DNA of 64,000 bases from an uncultured Myxococcales bacterium (lineage in GTDB: Bacteria > Myxococcota > Myxococcia > Myxococcales > Myxococcaceae), in the NCBI GenBank assembly GCA_937980205.1, contig CALJKW010000050.1:186001-250000 (forward strand). The letters are read 5' to 3'. The position numbers and the translations under genes were made by a program. Under the pieces are notes generated by a model. It had not been told where the DNA came from, did not search any database, and worked only from the letters and a program-made list of their open reading frames with translations. Below, piece by piece: positions 42,200 through 49,695 of the stretch (position 1 is its first letter; the number at the start of each line of letters is the position of its first letter).

Positions 42200-43108
42200 T
42201 CATCGCTTCTCCGACTCCGCGCGCCATTCCGCGAATACGTCGGCCGTCACGTCGAGAGCGCGCGCGTGCGCGGGCTTCCATCCGAGCTCGGCGGACCGCT
42301 TGGTCACGACCACCTGGTAAGTGCACAGGGCTTCGGCGAACGGGCCCATCATCTGGCGCGCTCGCTCGAGGGGAATGCTCTTGGTGGCGCCGGCCTTCCC
42401 CGCGGCCTCGCTCGCTGCCCGAGCCAGATCGGCGATGCGTGGCGCGGCCCCGTCCACCCCGTGGAACATGCCGCGCGCCTGCTTTTCGACGACGAGCCGG
42501 TACAGCTCGGCCAGGTCGTCGCGGTGAACGAGCGCCATGCGGTTGTTGCCGTCGCCGACGAAAGCCGCCGCGCCTTCCCGGGTGGCGCTCTCGAAGTATC
42601 CGGCGATGAGGCCCTTGGCGCCGCCGTAGACGAACCCAGGCCGGATCACCGCGGTCGCCAGGGTGTTGGTCGCGGCGTCGAGCGTCAGCTTTTCGTGCGC
42701 CGGCCGCCACGCCACCATGGGGATGGCGTCCGCGGGCGCGTCCTCATCGACTGGCTTGTCACCCGTGTTCCCGAGGCACAACACGCCGGAGGTATAGATG
42801 AAGCTCTTGCGCTTGCCGCCGGTGCGAGCGGCCGCGAGGAGCGTCTCGACCGCCTTCCGATCGGCGGCAACGCCCTCCGGGCCGTACTCGAAGCCGACGT
42901 GAATGATGCCGTCGTGTTCGGCGGCAGCGGCCTGGTAGCTCGCCGGGTCCTTGAGATCGCCGCGCAGGGGCGTCGCACGGAGCTTTCTGAGCTGGGTCTC
43001 CTTCTCTGCCGAACGCACCAGGCCGGTGACTTCATGACCTGCTCTGACCAGCGCCTTGACGACCGCCGATCCGATGTACCCTGCTGCTCCAGTGACGAAG
43101 ACTCGCAT
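42200..43108 (-). CDS. NAD(P)-dependent epimerase/reductase (extended SDR)
   Basis: This 302-residue Rossmann enzyme has the N-terminal nucleotide motif GAAGYIGSAVVKALVRAGH and downstream substrate-binding region WRPAHEKLTLDAATN with RPGFVYGG. The usual YxxxK appears as a variant, so the catalytic pair is not certain. ATG 43108 has an AAGGAGG site. It lies between the FrnE-like and ferredoxin genes. Confidence 0.88.
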   Translation of the reverse strand: MRVFVTGAAGYIGSAVVKALVRAGHEVTGLVRSAEKETQLRKLRATPLRGDLKDPASYQAAAAEHDGIIHVGFEYGPEGVAADRKAVETLLAAARTGGKRKSFIYTSGVLCLGNTGDKPVDEDAPADAIPMVAWRPAHEKLTLDAATNTLATAVIRPGFVYGGAKGLIAGYFESATREGAAAFVGDGNNRMALVHRDDLAELYRLVVEKQARGMFHGVDGAAPRIADLARAASEAAGKAGATKSIPLERARQMMGPFAEALCTYQVVVTKRSAELGWKPAHARALDVTADVFAEWRAESEKR

Positions 43109-43149
43109 CTGACTTTCCTCCTTGCTCGTTGTTGATGCTCGGTTACCGG

Positions 43150-43767
43150 TCATGCGCTCGAACCTGCGCTCGCTCTCCGCGCGGCGGCAGCGAGGACTTC
43201 ATAGGGCTGGCAGCCCACGATGACCTCCTCGCCGACCACGAACGTCGGAATGCCCGTGACTCCCTGGCCGGAGGCCTCGCCTCGAATGGCATCCACGCGC
43301 GCCTGGTAGGTTGCGTCGGCGGCGGCGCGCAGAGCTGCTTCCGAATCGAGCCTGGCGCGGGCAGCAATCTCACGGAGGTCCGCGTCGGCCTCGAGGTTCT
43401 CGCCGCGGCGCCAGTGCGCGTCCATCGCGGCGTCACGAAAGGCCTCGAGCCGGTCTTGGTCCCGCGCGTACTCGGCCATCGCCAACGCGCGCCGCGTGTT
43501 CGGAAGGCGGTCGGGCGTTGTCATGTCCTCGATGCCAAACCCTGCGGCGAACCGGCCCATGTACTCACGCATGCTCTCGAGCCGGCCGCGCGGAACAAGG
43601 CTCGTCACGGGAATGCCGCCCCGAGGCGTCTCGGGATGCAGCTCGAACCCGCGCCAATTCACCACGACGTCGAACTCCTTCTGCAGCCTGACCAGGCTGC
43701 TCCGCTCCGCGATGAAGCAGAACGGTCAAACGAAGTCGGAGTACAGCTTGACGAGCACGCTCACCAT
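43150..43767 (-). CDS. DsbA/FrnE-like oxidoreductase with selenocysteine (U-P-F-C)
   Basis: Reading through TGA at 43728-43726 gives a 205-residue thioredoxin-fold protein starting VSVLVKLYSDFV-Sec14-PFCFIAERS. The TGA sits exactly where FrnE/DsbA proteins have the first catalytic Cys of CPFC, and the frame continues to a complete protein with FELHPETPRGGIPVTSLV, GVTGIPTFVVG (cis-Pro loop) and a normal end. A nonsense mutation at just this codon is unlikely. ATG 43767 has GGGAGG upstream. A frame caller would start late at 43665 and lose the active site. It is the fifth gene of the redox operon; its thiol/selenol would act in disulfide exchange. Confidence 0.82.
43694..43728 (-). promoter_or_regulatory. 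UGA codon and possible SECIS of the FrnE-like gene
   Basis: Behind TGA the strand can fold CTGCTTC with GGAGCAG (7 bp, one wobble pair) around a 10-nt loop containing GCGG. The loop lies about 16-20 nt after the UGA, in the bacterial range. It is weaker and different from the two GGTCA hairpins. Confidence 0.45.
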
Positions 43768-43779
43768 CCACCTCCCTCT

Positions 43780-44184
43780 CTACGCGACCTTCTGGGCGGC
43801 ACCTGCCGCGTGTCCGCCGAGTGAAGCGGGCCGCCGCACCCACGCCACAAGTGCGTTGAGCCCCAAGAGGACGACCGTCATGGCGGCCATGCCGCCCTCG
43901 CCGTCGGCACGAAAGAGATGCGTGTACGTCGCACCCGTCGTCACCACCACGAGCGAGCCCGCGCCGAAGAACGCTGCCCGCGGGACGAGCAGCAGGACCG
44001 CCGAGATCACCTCGACAGCACCGACGGCCAGACGCATCCAATCAGGCCAGCCCCAGTGCGCGAAGCCCTTCACGTGCTGCTCGGCGCCCGCGAGCTTCGA
44101 GCCACCCGCCATGAGGAAGAGCGCCGCGAGGAGCCCCGAGAGTACCCAGAGCGCGATGGTCTTTCCCTTGCTTCGTTGTGCCAT
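43780..44184 (-). CDS. DoxX-family membrane protein
   Basis: This 134-residue protein has four membrane helices, starting TIALWVLSGLLAALFLMAGG, with the DoxX-type segments GFAHWGWPDWMRLAVGAVEV and LVVVTTGATYTHLF. DoxX proteins work with thiol-redox partners in the membrane. Its ribosome site GGAGG overlaps the end of selenoprotein 2, so the two are translated together. Confidence 0.85.
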   Translation of the reverse strand: MAQRSKGKTIALWVLSGLLAALFLMAGGSKLAGAEQHVKGFAHWGWPDWMRLAVGAVEVISAVLLLVPRAAFFGAGSLVVVTTGATYTHLFRADGEGGMAAMTVVLLGLNALVAWVRRPASLGGHAAGAAQKVA

Positions 44185-44189
44185 TGTCT

Positions 44190-44579
44190 TCACCTCCAGG
44201 TTGGAATCATCAACACCAGCGCGACGAGCGCGGTCGCCAGGACCAACGACTTCACGTGGACCTTGCGAGCCTGCCGGCGTACCTGGGCGAGCTCGACGTC
44301 GTCCGCGATCGCCTCCGGCCCGGTGTCCATGTCGCGCTGACCGCGCGACGCGAGCGCCACTCAGGTCTTCTCCCGGGCCTGCAGCACGCCCACCGCCCCC
44401 GCCCAGAACGGCAGGAACAAGAGCAGCCGCCAGAGGCGGTCCGCCTGGAGACCGACCAGAAGCGCCGCGAGCCCCGCGCCGGCGACGAGGAGCACCACGC
44501 CGAACCTCATGCGCTTTCGGCGCTCCCGGGGACCGATGTTCGCGATGCACACCGCCGCTGTCTCGCTCCGCGGCGTCAC
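44190..44579 (-). CDS. small membrane selenoprotein, paralogue 2 (UGA at codon 73)
   Basis: Read through TGA (44363-44361) this gives 129 residues with the same plan as the protein at 31783: AVCIANIGPRERRKRMRFGV, two membrane helices, FLPFWAGAVGVLQAREKT-Sec73-VALASRGQRDMD, then ELAQVRRQARKVHVKS and a third helix. The UGA is at the same codon number and the flanks agree on both sides. The start is GTG 44579, overlapping the peroxiredoxin stop (GTGA). It lies between peroxiredoxin and DoxX genes, which supports a redox role in the membrane. Confidence 0.85.
44331..44349 (-). promoter_or_regulatory. SECIS-like hairpin 2
   Basis: GTCGCGC GGTCA GCGCGAC on the minus strand, identical to hairpin 1, with the loop again starting 18 nt behind the TGA. 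The bases between TGA and stem differ in part, so the hairpin itself is conserved. Confidence 0.82.
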
Positions 44580-45100
44580 GCGCGACTCCCGTGTCCGGGC
44601 GCAGCAGAGGTCTCGCTCGACGGTGCGCTCGCTTTGCCACGCAGCGAACGCACGAGGCGAAGCGCCTCCTCGACGTGTTTCCGCGTCCGAAGCTGCGAGC
44701 TGAAGACGTGCAGGATGATCCCCTGCGAATCGATCACGTACGTGACGCGGCCGTCGAGGAGCCCGAGCGTCTTCGGAACGCCGAACCGCCTGCGGAGCTC
44801 ACCCCCTCGGTCGGAGAGCAGTCGAAACGGAAGCCGGTGCTTCTCGGCGAAGCGCCGATGGCTCTCGACGTCGTCGGAGCTCACGCCGACCACGCAGGCG
44901 CCGGCCTCCGCGAGCTGCTGGTGCTCGTCTCGGAAGGAGCACGCCTCGGCGGTACAGCCCGGGGTGTCGTCCTTCGGGTAGAAGTACAGGACGAGGCAGC
45001 CCGAGACCAACAGCTCGCGGAGCGACACGGCCTTGCCCTCCTGATCGGGGAGGGTGAAGTCCGGTACGGGGTCGCCGACGCTCAGGCTCTGGTGGCTCAC
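44576..45100 (-). CDS. peroxiredoxin (BCP/AhpC-TSA family)
   Basis: This 174-residue thiol peroxidase has the peroxidatic Cys in the segment TPGCTAEACSF, which also has a second Cys five residues on, as in BCP enzymes. The catalytic frame YPKDDTPGC is complete. GTG 45100 has GGAG upstream. It is gene two of the redox operon. Its first three quarters are duplicated almost exactly at 50774-51210. Confidence 0.92.
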   Translation of the reverse strand: MSHQSLSVGDPVPDFTLPDQEGKAVSLRELLVSGCLVLYFYPKDDTPGCTAEACSFRDEHQQLAEAGACVVGVSSDDVESHRRFAEKHRLPFRLLSDRGGELRRRFGVPKTLGLLDGRVTYVIDSQGIILHVFSSQLRTRKHVEEALRLVRSLRGKASAPSSETSAAPGHGSRA

Positions 45101-45135
45101 GTTTCGCTCCCTACGCTGCCTTGCTCTTCACGGCT
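44699..45135. repeat. 437-bp direct repeat, copy A
   Basis: This stretch of the peroxiredoxin gene plus the YceI stop region recurs at 50774-51210 at a constant offset of 6075 bp. I saw no indel and only a handful of single-base changes (for example GATGATCC against GACGATCC). Confidence 0.9.
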
Positions 45136-45650
45136 TCGACCTCGATGTTGATCTCGACCTTGTCGCCCACGAGGATTCCGCCGGCCTCGAGCACCTGGTT
45201 CCAGGTGAGGCCGAAGTCCTTGCGGTCGAGCGACGCGTGCGCTGAGAAGCCCGCGCGCTCACCTCCCCAGGGATCCTTCATGCGCCCGGCGTACTCGACG
45301 TCGAGCACGATCGGGCGGGACGTCCCTCGGATGCTGAGGTCGCCCGTGAGCCGGAACCGCTTGTCACCGCTCGGCTCGACGCCCGTGCTGCGGAAGAGGA
45401 TGTGCGGGTGCTTCTCGGCATCGAGGAAGTCCTGCGAGCGCAAGTGGGTGTCCCGCTGCGCCTCCTTGGTGTCGATGCTCGAAGCGTCGATCTGGACCTC
45501 GACGCGAGAGCTCGCGGGGTGCGCCTCGTCCATCTCGATGGTCCCCGTCCACTTGGTGAACCGGCCGTGGACCTTGGACACCATCATGTGGCGCACCCAG
45601 AAGTTGATGCTGGAGTGCACGAGGTCGAAGTCCCATTTCTCGAGTGCCAT
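45111..45650 (-). CDS. YceI-like protein
   Basis: This 179-residue lipocalin-like protein starts WDFDLVHSSINFWVRHMMVS, with the conserved HGRFTKWTGTIEMDE and ending RKDFGLTWNQVLEAGGILVG. YceI proteins bind isoprenoid quinones or similar lipids. No signal peptide is visible, so this form is cytoplasmic. ATG 45650 has a GGAGG site. It is the first gene of the eight-gene operon and has an ArsR-type site upstream. Confidence 0.93.
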   Translation of the reverse strand: MALEKWDFDLVHSSINFWVRHMMVSKVHGRFTKWTGTIEMDEAHPASSRVEVQIDASSIDTKEAQRDTHLRSQDFLDAEKHPHILFRSTGVEPSGDKRFRLTGDLSIRGTSRPIVLDVEYAGRMKDPWGGERAGFSAHASLDRKDFGLTWNQVLEAGGILVGDKVEINIEVEAVKSKAA

Positions 45651-45681
45651 GTCTGCCTGCCTCCTTCATCCATCGAGAGAT

Positions 45682-45694
45682 TCAAATACATCTA
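45682..45694. promoter_or_regulatory. ArsR-type operator before the redox operon
   Basis: On the minus strand TAGATGTATTTGA, matching TAGAAGTATTTCTA at 46095-46108 (before the arsR gene) at 11 of 13 positions. It lies 32 nt before the YceI start. Confidence 0.55.
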
Positions 45695-45736
45695 ACTCCT
45701 GCTCGGGCACCCGCACGCGCCCGAGGCCCGACCTGC

Positions 45737-46066
45737 CTACGGTCGGTCTTCGCCTGTGCTGTTCCGGGCGCGGGCTGGGGAGGCGCGCGGCTTCGACCTG
45801 AGCCTTCGCGGCAACAGAGCCGCCACCTCGTCCAGGAGCGCCTCATTCACCGAGATGATCGCGTGCTGGCCTTCGCGACGAACGAGCAGAACCTCGGCGC
45901 CGGCGAGGATCTTCAGGTGATGGGAGATCGTGGGTTGGGTGAGGTCGAACCGCTCACCGACCTGACCGCAGGAGAGCTCGCCCGCAGCGGCGATCTCCTG
46001 CACCATCTTGAAGCGGCCCTTGTCGGCCAGGGCCTTGAGCACTCGCACGAGCTTCGGGTCGTCCAC
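45737..46066 (-). CDS. ArsR-family transcriptional regulator
   Basis: This 109-residue winged-helix protein shows VLKALADKGRFKMVQEIAAA, ELSCGQVGERFDLTQPTISH, HLKILAGAEVLLVRREGQHA and a basic tail. The single Cys in ELSCGQV might sense thiols or metals, but the classical CxC motif is absent. It likely represses itself and the operon starting at 45650, given the shared TAGAnGTATTTnTA sites. Confidence 0.9.
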   Translation of the reverse strand: MDDPKLVRVLKALADKGRFKMVQEIAAAGELSCGQVGERFDLTQPTISHHLKILAGAEVLLVRREGQHAIISVNEALLDEVAALLPRRLRSKPRASPARARNSTGEDRP

Positions 46067-46094
46067 GTCCGGCCTCCTTGAACCTGGCTGCGTA

Positions 46095-46108
46095 TAGAAG
46101 TATTTCTA
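46095..46108. promoter_or_regulatory. ArsR-type operator before the arsR-like gene
   Basis: TAGAA GTAT TTCTA is a perfect 5-bp inverted repeat with a 4-bp centre, AT-rich, 29 nt before the ATG at 46066. Confidence 0.6.
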
Positions 46109-46166
46109 AATGTCGATGCGGTCAAGGCGGCATGTAGCACCGCTGCTTGGTCGACCGCCAGGGCAA

Positions 46167-46505
46167 CTACCACCCGGTGAGCCGTTCTTGCCGCCGAAAC
46201 GGGTCTCTCTTGTTTCGCACAGGCGCTGGTCTGCTTCCGGGCTCTCCGGCGATTACCCGGGCGGGACTTTCACCCACAGGTTGAGAGCGACATGAATCGG
46301 CCTCGAGCACCGCGCGGGCGCCGTCACCCTGGCCGAGCAGACCGACCGCGAGATCGCACCAGCGCTCGTCGCTCGCCAGCAGGTCGATCGCCCGAACCAC
46401 TTCTTCCCGCCGCGCGCCGACCAGCAGCAGCCGGTAGCCGGCCTCGCGGAGCGCCACGGGGGCCGCTCCAGCGCCCGACACGATGATGATGCTGCTCACC
46501 TTCAA
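46167..46505 (-). pseudogene. truncated SDR-like Rossmann fragment
   Basis: From TTG 46505 the frame reads VSSIIIVSGAGAAPVALREA, then GYRLLLVGARREEVVRAIDL and LGQGDGARAVLEA. This is the first 70 residues of a short-chain-dehydrogenase-like fold. It then turns into Arg/Pro-rich sequence without the catalytic YxxxK half. Confidence 0.5.
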
Positions 46506-46531
46506 GATGTAAGGCCGCCCGCCTCCGCGCT

Positions 46532-47176
46532 TCAACGCCGGCCGGTGGCGAGGGTGCGGCCCTCGCGCTCCTGTGTGAGGCCGCGGGCGCTCGAGAGCTT
46601 CGTCTCGCCGTGGGGGTTGTCGCTCTCCACCACCGACTCGCGCTGCGCGTCGGGCGGACGGGCGCTGAACAGCGGGCGGCTGCTGCCCGGCGCTCCCTCG
46701 GCGAGCGTGTGGCCGGGCGCCGGTGCGTGCACCCTCGGGGGCACCGGCTCCGCGGGCCGGCGCGGATAGAGCAGCCGCTGCTGCGCGGCGGTAGGTCGGG
46801 CCGGAGGTCGGCGAGCACCGTCTCGGCGAGGGCCGCGGTCAGCTGCTCGATGGCGACGCGCGGAGGCGCTCCGGTGCGGCGGCTGACTCCATTCACCAGC
46901 TGGTGGAGATCGAAGGCCTTGCCGTGGTTCGCCTCGCGCAGCGCGGCGGCGGGCTCGGCCGGAAGCTCGGCGGCCAGGCGCTCTTCCTGGCCCCGAAGCC
47001 GACGCCCGGGGAACCCCGGCGGGCCACTCGGAGCAGCGAGGGAGCGAGCCCGCGCTCTGGTAGGCGAAGCCCTCCGGTGCCCGGCGTCCGGCCGGCGGCC
47101 CGACGAGGTGTTCGCAGGCGCCATCGTTGGCTCGGTGCGGCCGGCGAGCGAACGCCACGGTCCGCTCGACGGTCAT
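46532..47176 (-). pseudogene. frameshifted DUF2267-like gene
   Basis: ATG 47176 overlaps the stop of the SRPBCC gene and gives MTVERTVAFARRPHRANDGA. A second frame carries the folded middle (LAAELPAEPAAALREANHGK, FDLHQLVNGVSRRTGAPPRV, AIEQLTAALAETVLADLRPD), similar to DUF2267 proteins. The first frame returns for the end (DNPHGETKLSSARGLTQERE). Two small indels would restore one protein. The family is tentative. Confidence 0.45.
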
Positions 47177-47664
47177 GCGGGCGCATCCCGGCTCGCGACC
47201 CTGGCCAGCCCCTCCAGCCAGCGCTGGTGGAAGTGGAGGAGCGCCCGCCGCAGCGCCGGGGCCAGGATCCGGACGACGGGACCCGCCTGTGTTTCCTCGG
47301 TCACCAGCCGTGTCCCGCCCGGGCTCTCCTCCAGGAGCCAGGCGTGGTACCCACGGGAGCCTGCGCCGCGGCCGCTCCAGGCGAGGTGGCGATGGGGCTC
47401 GAAAACCTCCACCACGGTCTCCACCGGGACGCCCAGGGTCCACCAGGTGAACCGCATTCCCGGAGCGAGGACGTGGGCGCCCGGGGGCAGCTGCATCCGC
47501 CAGCAATTGGAATAGAACTCCCGCCATCTCGGCGCAGCCAGCAGCCATGCCCAGATCGCCGATGCCGGCGGGGCGACCTGAAGCTCATTGTGCGCGAAGA
47601 CCGGGCTGTTTTCAGGCTGCAGCCCGGCCGGCCATCTCACCCGTGGATCCTGCGGCAGCGTCAT
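47173..47664 (-). CDS. SRPBCC-family protein
   Basis: This 163-residue START/SRPBCC-like protein shows NELQVAPPASAIWAWLLAAP, FYSNCWRMQLPPGAHVLAPG, MRFTWWTLGVPVETVVEVFE and the C-terminal long helix RALLHFHQRWLEGLARVAS. It probably binds a lipid or polyketide-like ligand. It overlaps both neighbours by ATGA. Confidence 0.85.
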   Translation of the reverse strand: MTLPQDPRVRWPAGLQPENSPVFAHNELQVAPPASAIWAWLLAAPRWREFYSNCWRMQLPPGAHVLAPGMRFTWWTLGVPVETVVEVFEPHRHLAWSGRGAGSRGYHAWLLEESPGGTRLVTEETQAGPVVRILAPALRRALLHFHQRWLEGLARVASRDAPA

Positions 47665-48219
47665 GCATCCCTCACTCCCGGCATGGCGCCGACGGCGCTC
47701 GGTCGCGAATTCCCGCCCGCTTCAGGCCATCGGCCTGCCGCGGGTGATGCTAGCACCCGGGGCGAACGGGCCGGCAGAATTCCGGGTGCTCGCTTCTCCA
47801 GCCGGTGCCAGCGGTGGGGGACGTCTTCGACGAGGAATACCGAGTCCAGGCGCGCCGTGGTGAATGGCGCCCCGGCGGAGATGAACCCGTAACTTGCCCG
47901 CTCGTCAGAGACCACCTGGACGTCCCACTCGCCGCGCTGGATGGATGCGAACCACGTCGATCCATGCGTGCTCGGGGCGGTGATCGAAGGCTGCGAACAG
48001 CTCGACGGGCCAGCTGCCTGCCTCCTCGAGGCTGCGGGAGGCGGACGTGGCCGGCAGGGCCCGCTTCGGTGAGCCGACGGTGTAGCTGGCGTGGATGTCC
48101 GCGCGGATCGGCGTGCGCGTCGTCAAGTCGAGGTCGAGCAGCCCCTCTCGTTCGGCGAAGGTGACCTCGGTGATCTGGAACCGGAAGAACGACATCAGAT
48201 TCCCCAGCGCGACCATCAC
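47661..48219 (-). pseudogene. hypothetical gene with one frameshift
   Basis: The N-terminal frame from 48219 reads MSFFRFQITEVTFAEREGLL ... WPVELFAAFDHRPEHAWID. Around 47950 the natural continuation IQRGEWDVQVVSDERASYGF ... ARLDSVFLVEDVPHRWHRLE is in another frame, which stops with ATGA overlap at the SRPBCC start. A single indel would restore about 185 residues. No family recognised. Confidence 0.5.
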
Positions 48220-48298
48220 CCGGCTGTCGGCGTCGCTCCGGAGAGAGTGCCGGCACCGAGCTCGCCACTGCGGCGGCCAGGGGGAAACCTCGTCAGCC

Positions 48299-49564
48299 TC
48301 AGTGAAGTGAAGTGAAGGCGTCGAAGCCGGCGCCGATGACCGCGCCGTCGTCGAGGCCCGGGCAGCGGTTCTGGTAGAGACGCAGCGTGCCGTCGGGAAG
48401 CCTCGCCACGACGTCGGTGCAGCCGTCGGCGTTCCAGTCGCGGGCGAGCAGGGCGTCGAACGGCCCCCAGCCGTGCCCGGCCGGGACGGCCTCGGAGAGG
48501 TGGGCGGCGCAGTCTCCGGCGAAGAGGAGCAGGCGGCCGTCGCCGTGCCGCGCGAGCACGTCGCCGCAGCCGTCTCCCGAGAAGTCGCCGCCGAGCAGCG
48601 CGTTCAGGCTCGACCAGCCGGTGCCGATGACGACCGCCTCGCTCGCGAAGCCGCCGCGGCAGTTGCCGGGGAAGAGCAGGAGCCGCGCGTCGGGGGCCCG
48701 CGCGATGACGTCGCCGCAGCCGTCGCCGTTCAGGTCGCCGGCGGCGGTGATGAGCGAGAGGGAGTGCCAGCTCGTGCCGATGACTGCGGCGTCGCGGAGG
48801 CTGCCGGTGCAGGTGCCGGAGTAGCGGAGCAGGTCTCCGCCGGGGCGCCGCGCGATGAGGTCGGCGCAGCCGTCGCCGTCGAAGTCGCCGACGTGGGAGA
48901 TGGAGTCGAGGCCCGACCAGCCGCTGCCGATGCGGCGGTCTTCGCGGCGGAACCCGGCGCCGCAGTCGCCGGAGTAGAGCGAGAGCTGGCCGCCGGCGGT
49001 GCGGCCCCAGAGGTCGGCGCAGCCGTCGCCGTCGAAGTCGGGGGTGCCGCCTCCGCCGAGCGCGCGCAGGTGGTACCAGCCGTACGGCGCCCGCGCGACG
49101 GTGTGCGGGGAGAGCGCGCGGCGCTCGTCGCCGTTGAAGTTCGCGTCCATGACGAAGACGTTGCCGGCGTCGTCGACGTGGTCGACCGAGGCGACGTGGC
49201 CCCAGGGGTTCGTGCCGCTCGGCGGGTAGACGACGAGGTCGTAGGCGCCGGGCTTGCGGCCGCTGCCGTAGGAGATGCGCTCCCAGACGGAAGGGTCGGG
49301 CAGGTCGTCGAGCCAGAGGTGGCACGCGCCGTCGGGCGCGCAGCTGCCCGTCCACGCGCTGCGCGCCAGCGGGACGCGCGCGTTGAAACGGGCGGGGTAG
49401 AAGCGCTGGATTGCGGCGAGGCACTGCAGGCGGTCGGGGAAGCCGGACCAGTCGAGCCGGGCGGGCGCGGAGAGCGCCGTGGCGGCCGCGCCCTCGTCGT
49501 CCACCGTGATGACGGCGTCCGGCGAGCAGGCGGCGAAGCAGAGCAGCAGAGCGGGAGTTCGCAT
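48299..49564 (-). CDS. secreted CHAP-like peptidase lipoprotein with FG-GAP-type repeats
   Basis: This 421-residue protein has a lipoprotein signal MRTPALLLCFAAC. The N-terminal domain resembles CHAP amidases, with Cys in RLQCLAAIQRFYP and His in WGHVASVDHVDDAGNVFVMD. It is followed by five or six repeats with Ca-binding-like loops (DFDGDGCADLW, DLNGDGCGDVI, DWNADGCTDVV), each with a Cys-containing companion (YSGDCGAGF). Repeats of this kind build beta-propellers on the surface. It may cut peptidoglycan or act on prey walls; that is inference. Confidence 0.85.
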   Translation of the reverse strand: MRTPALLLCFAACSPDAVITVDDEGAAATALSAPARLDWSGFPDRLQCLAAIQRFYPARFNARVPLARSAWTGSCAPDGACHLWLDDLPDPSVWERISYGSGRKPGAYDLVVYPPSGTNPWGHVASVDHVDDAGNVFVMDANFNGDERRALSPHTVARAPYGWYHLRALGGGGTPDFDGDGCADLWGRTAGGQLSLYSGDCGAGFRREDRRIGSGWSGLDSISHVGDFDGDGCADLIARRPGGDLLRYSGTCTGSLRDAAVIGTSWHSLSLITAAGDLNGDGCGDVIARAPDARLLLFPGNCRGGFASEAVVIGTGWSSLNALLGGDFSGDGCGDVLARHGDGRLLLFAGDCAAHLSEAVPAGHGWGPFDALLARDWNADGCTDVVARLPDGTLRLYQNRCPGLDDGAVIGAGFDAFTSLH

Positions 49565-49695
49565 GCACGCATCGGTACCGCCGCGGGTCCGGAAGCGAGG
49601 TGGCCGCGCGCGCCAGAACCGCTGGCATGGAGCGCCAGCCCGGCGTCGCGTTCAGGTGACGAAACGCGGGCGGACACTCAGAGGGATGTCTCGCA

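Noticed and set aside
44576..45100. Peroxiredoxin as a further selenoprotein
   Set aside because: The peroxidatic position is an ordinary Cys codon and there is no in-frame TGA.
45737..46066. Classical metal-sensing ArsR
   Set aside because: The ELCxC metal motif is absent, so only the family and not an arsenic function is called.
48216..49628. 470-residue minus-strand frame
   Set aside because: It is Arg-rich low-complexity sequence antisense in frame to the CHAP-like lipoprotein, whose frame has a signal peptide and clear repeats.
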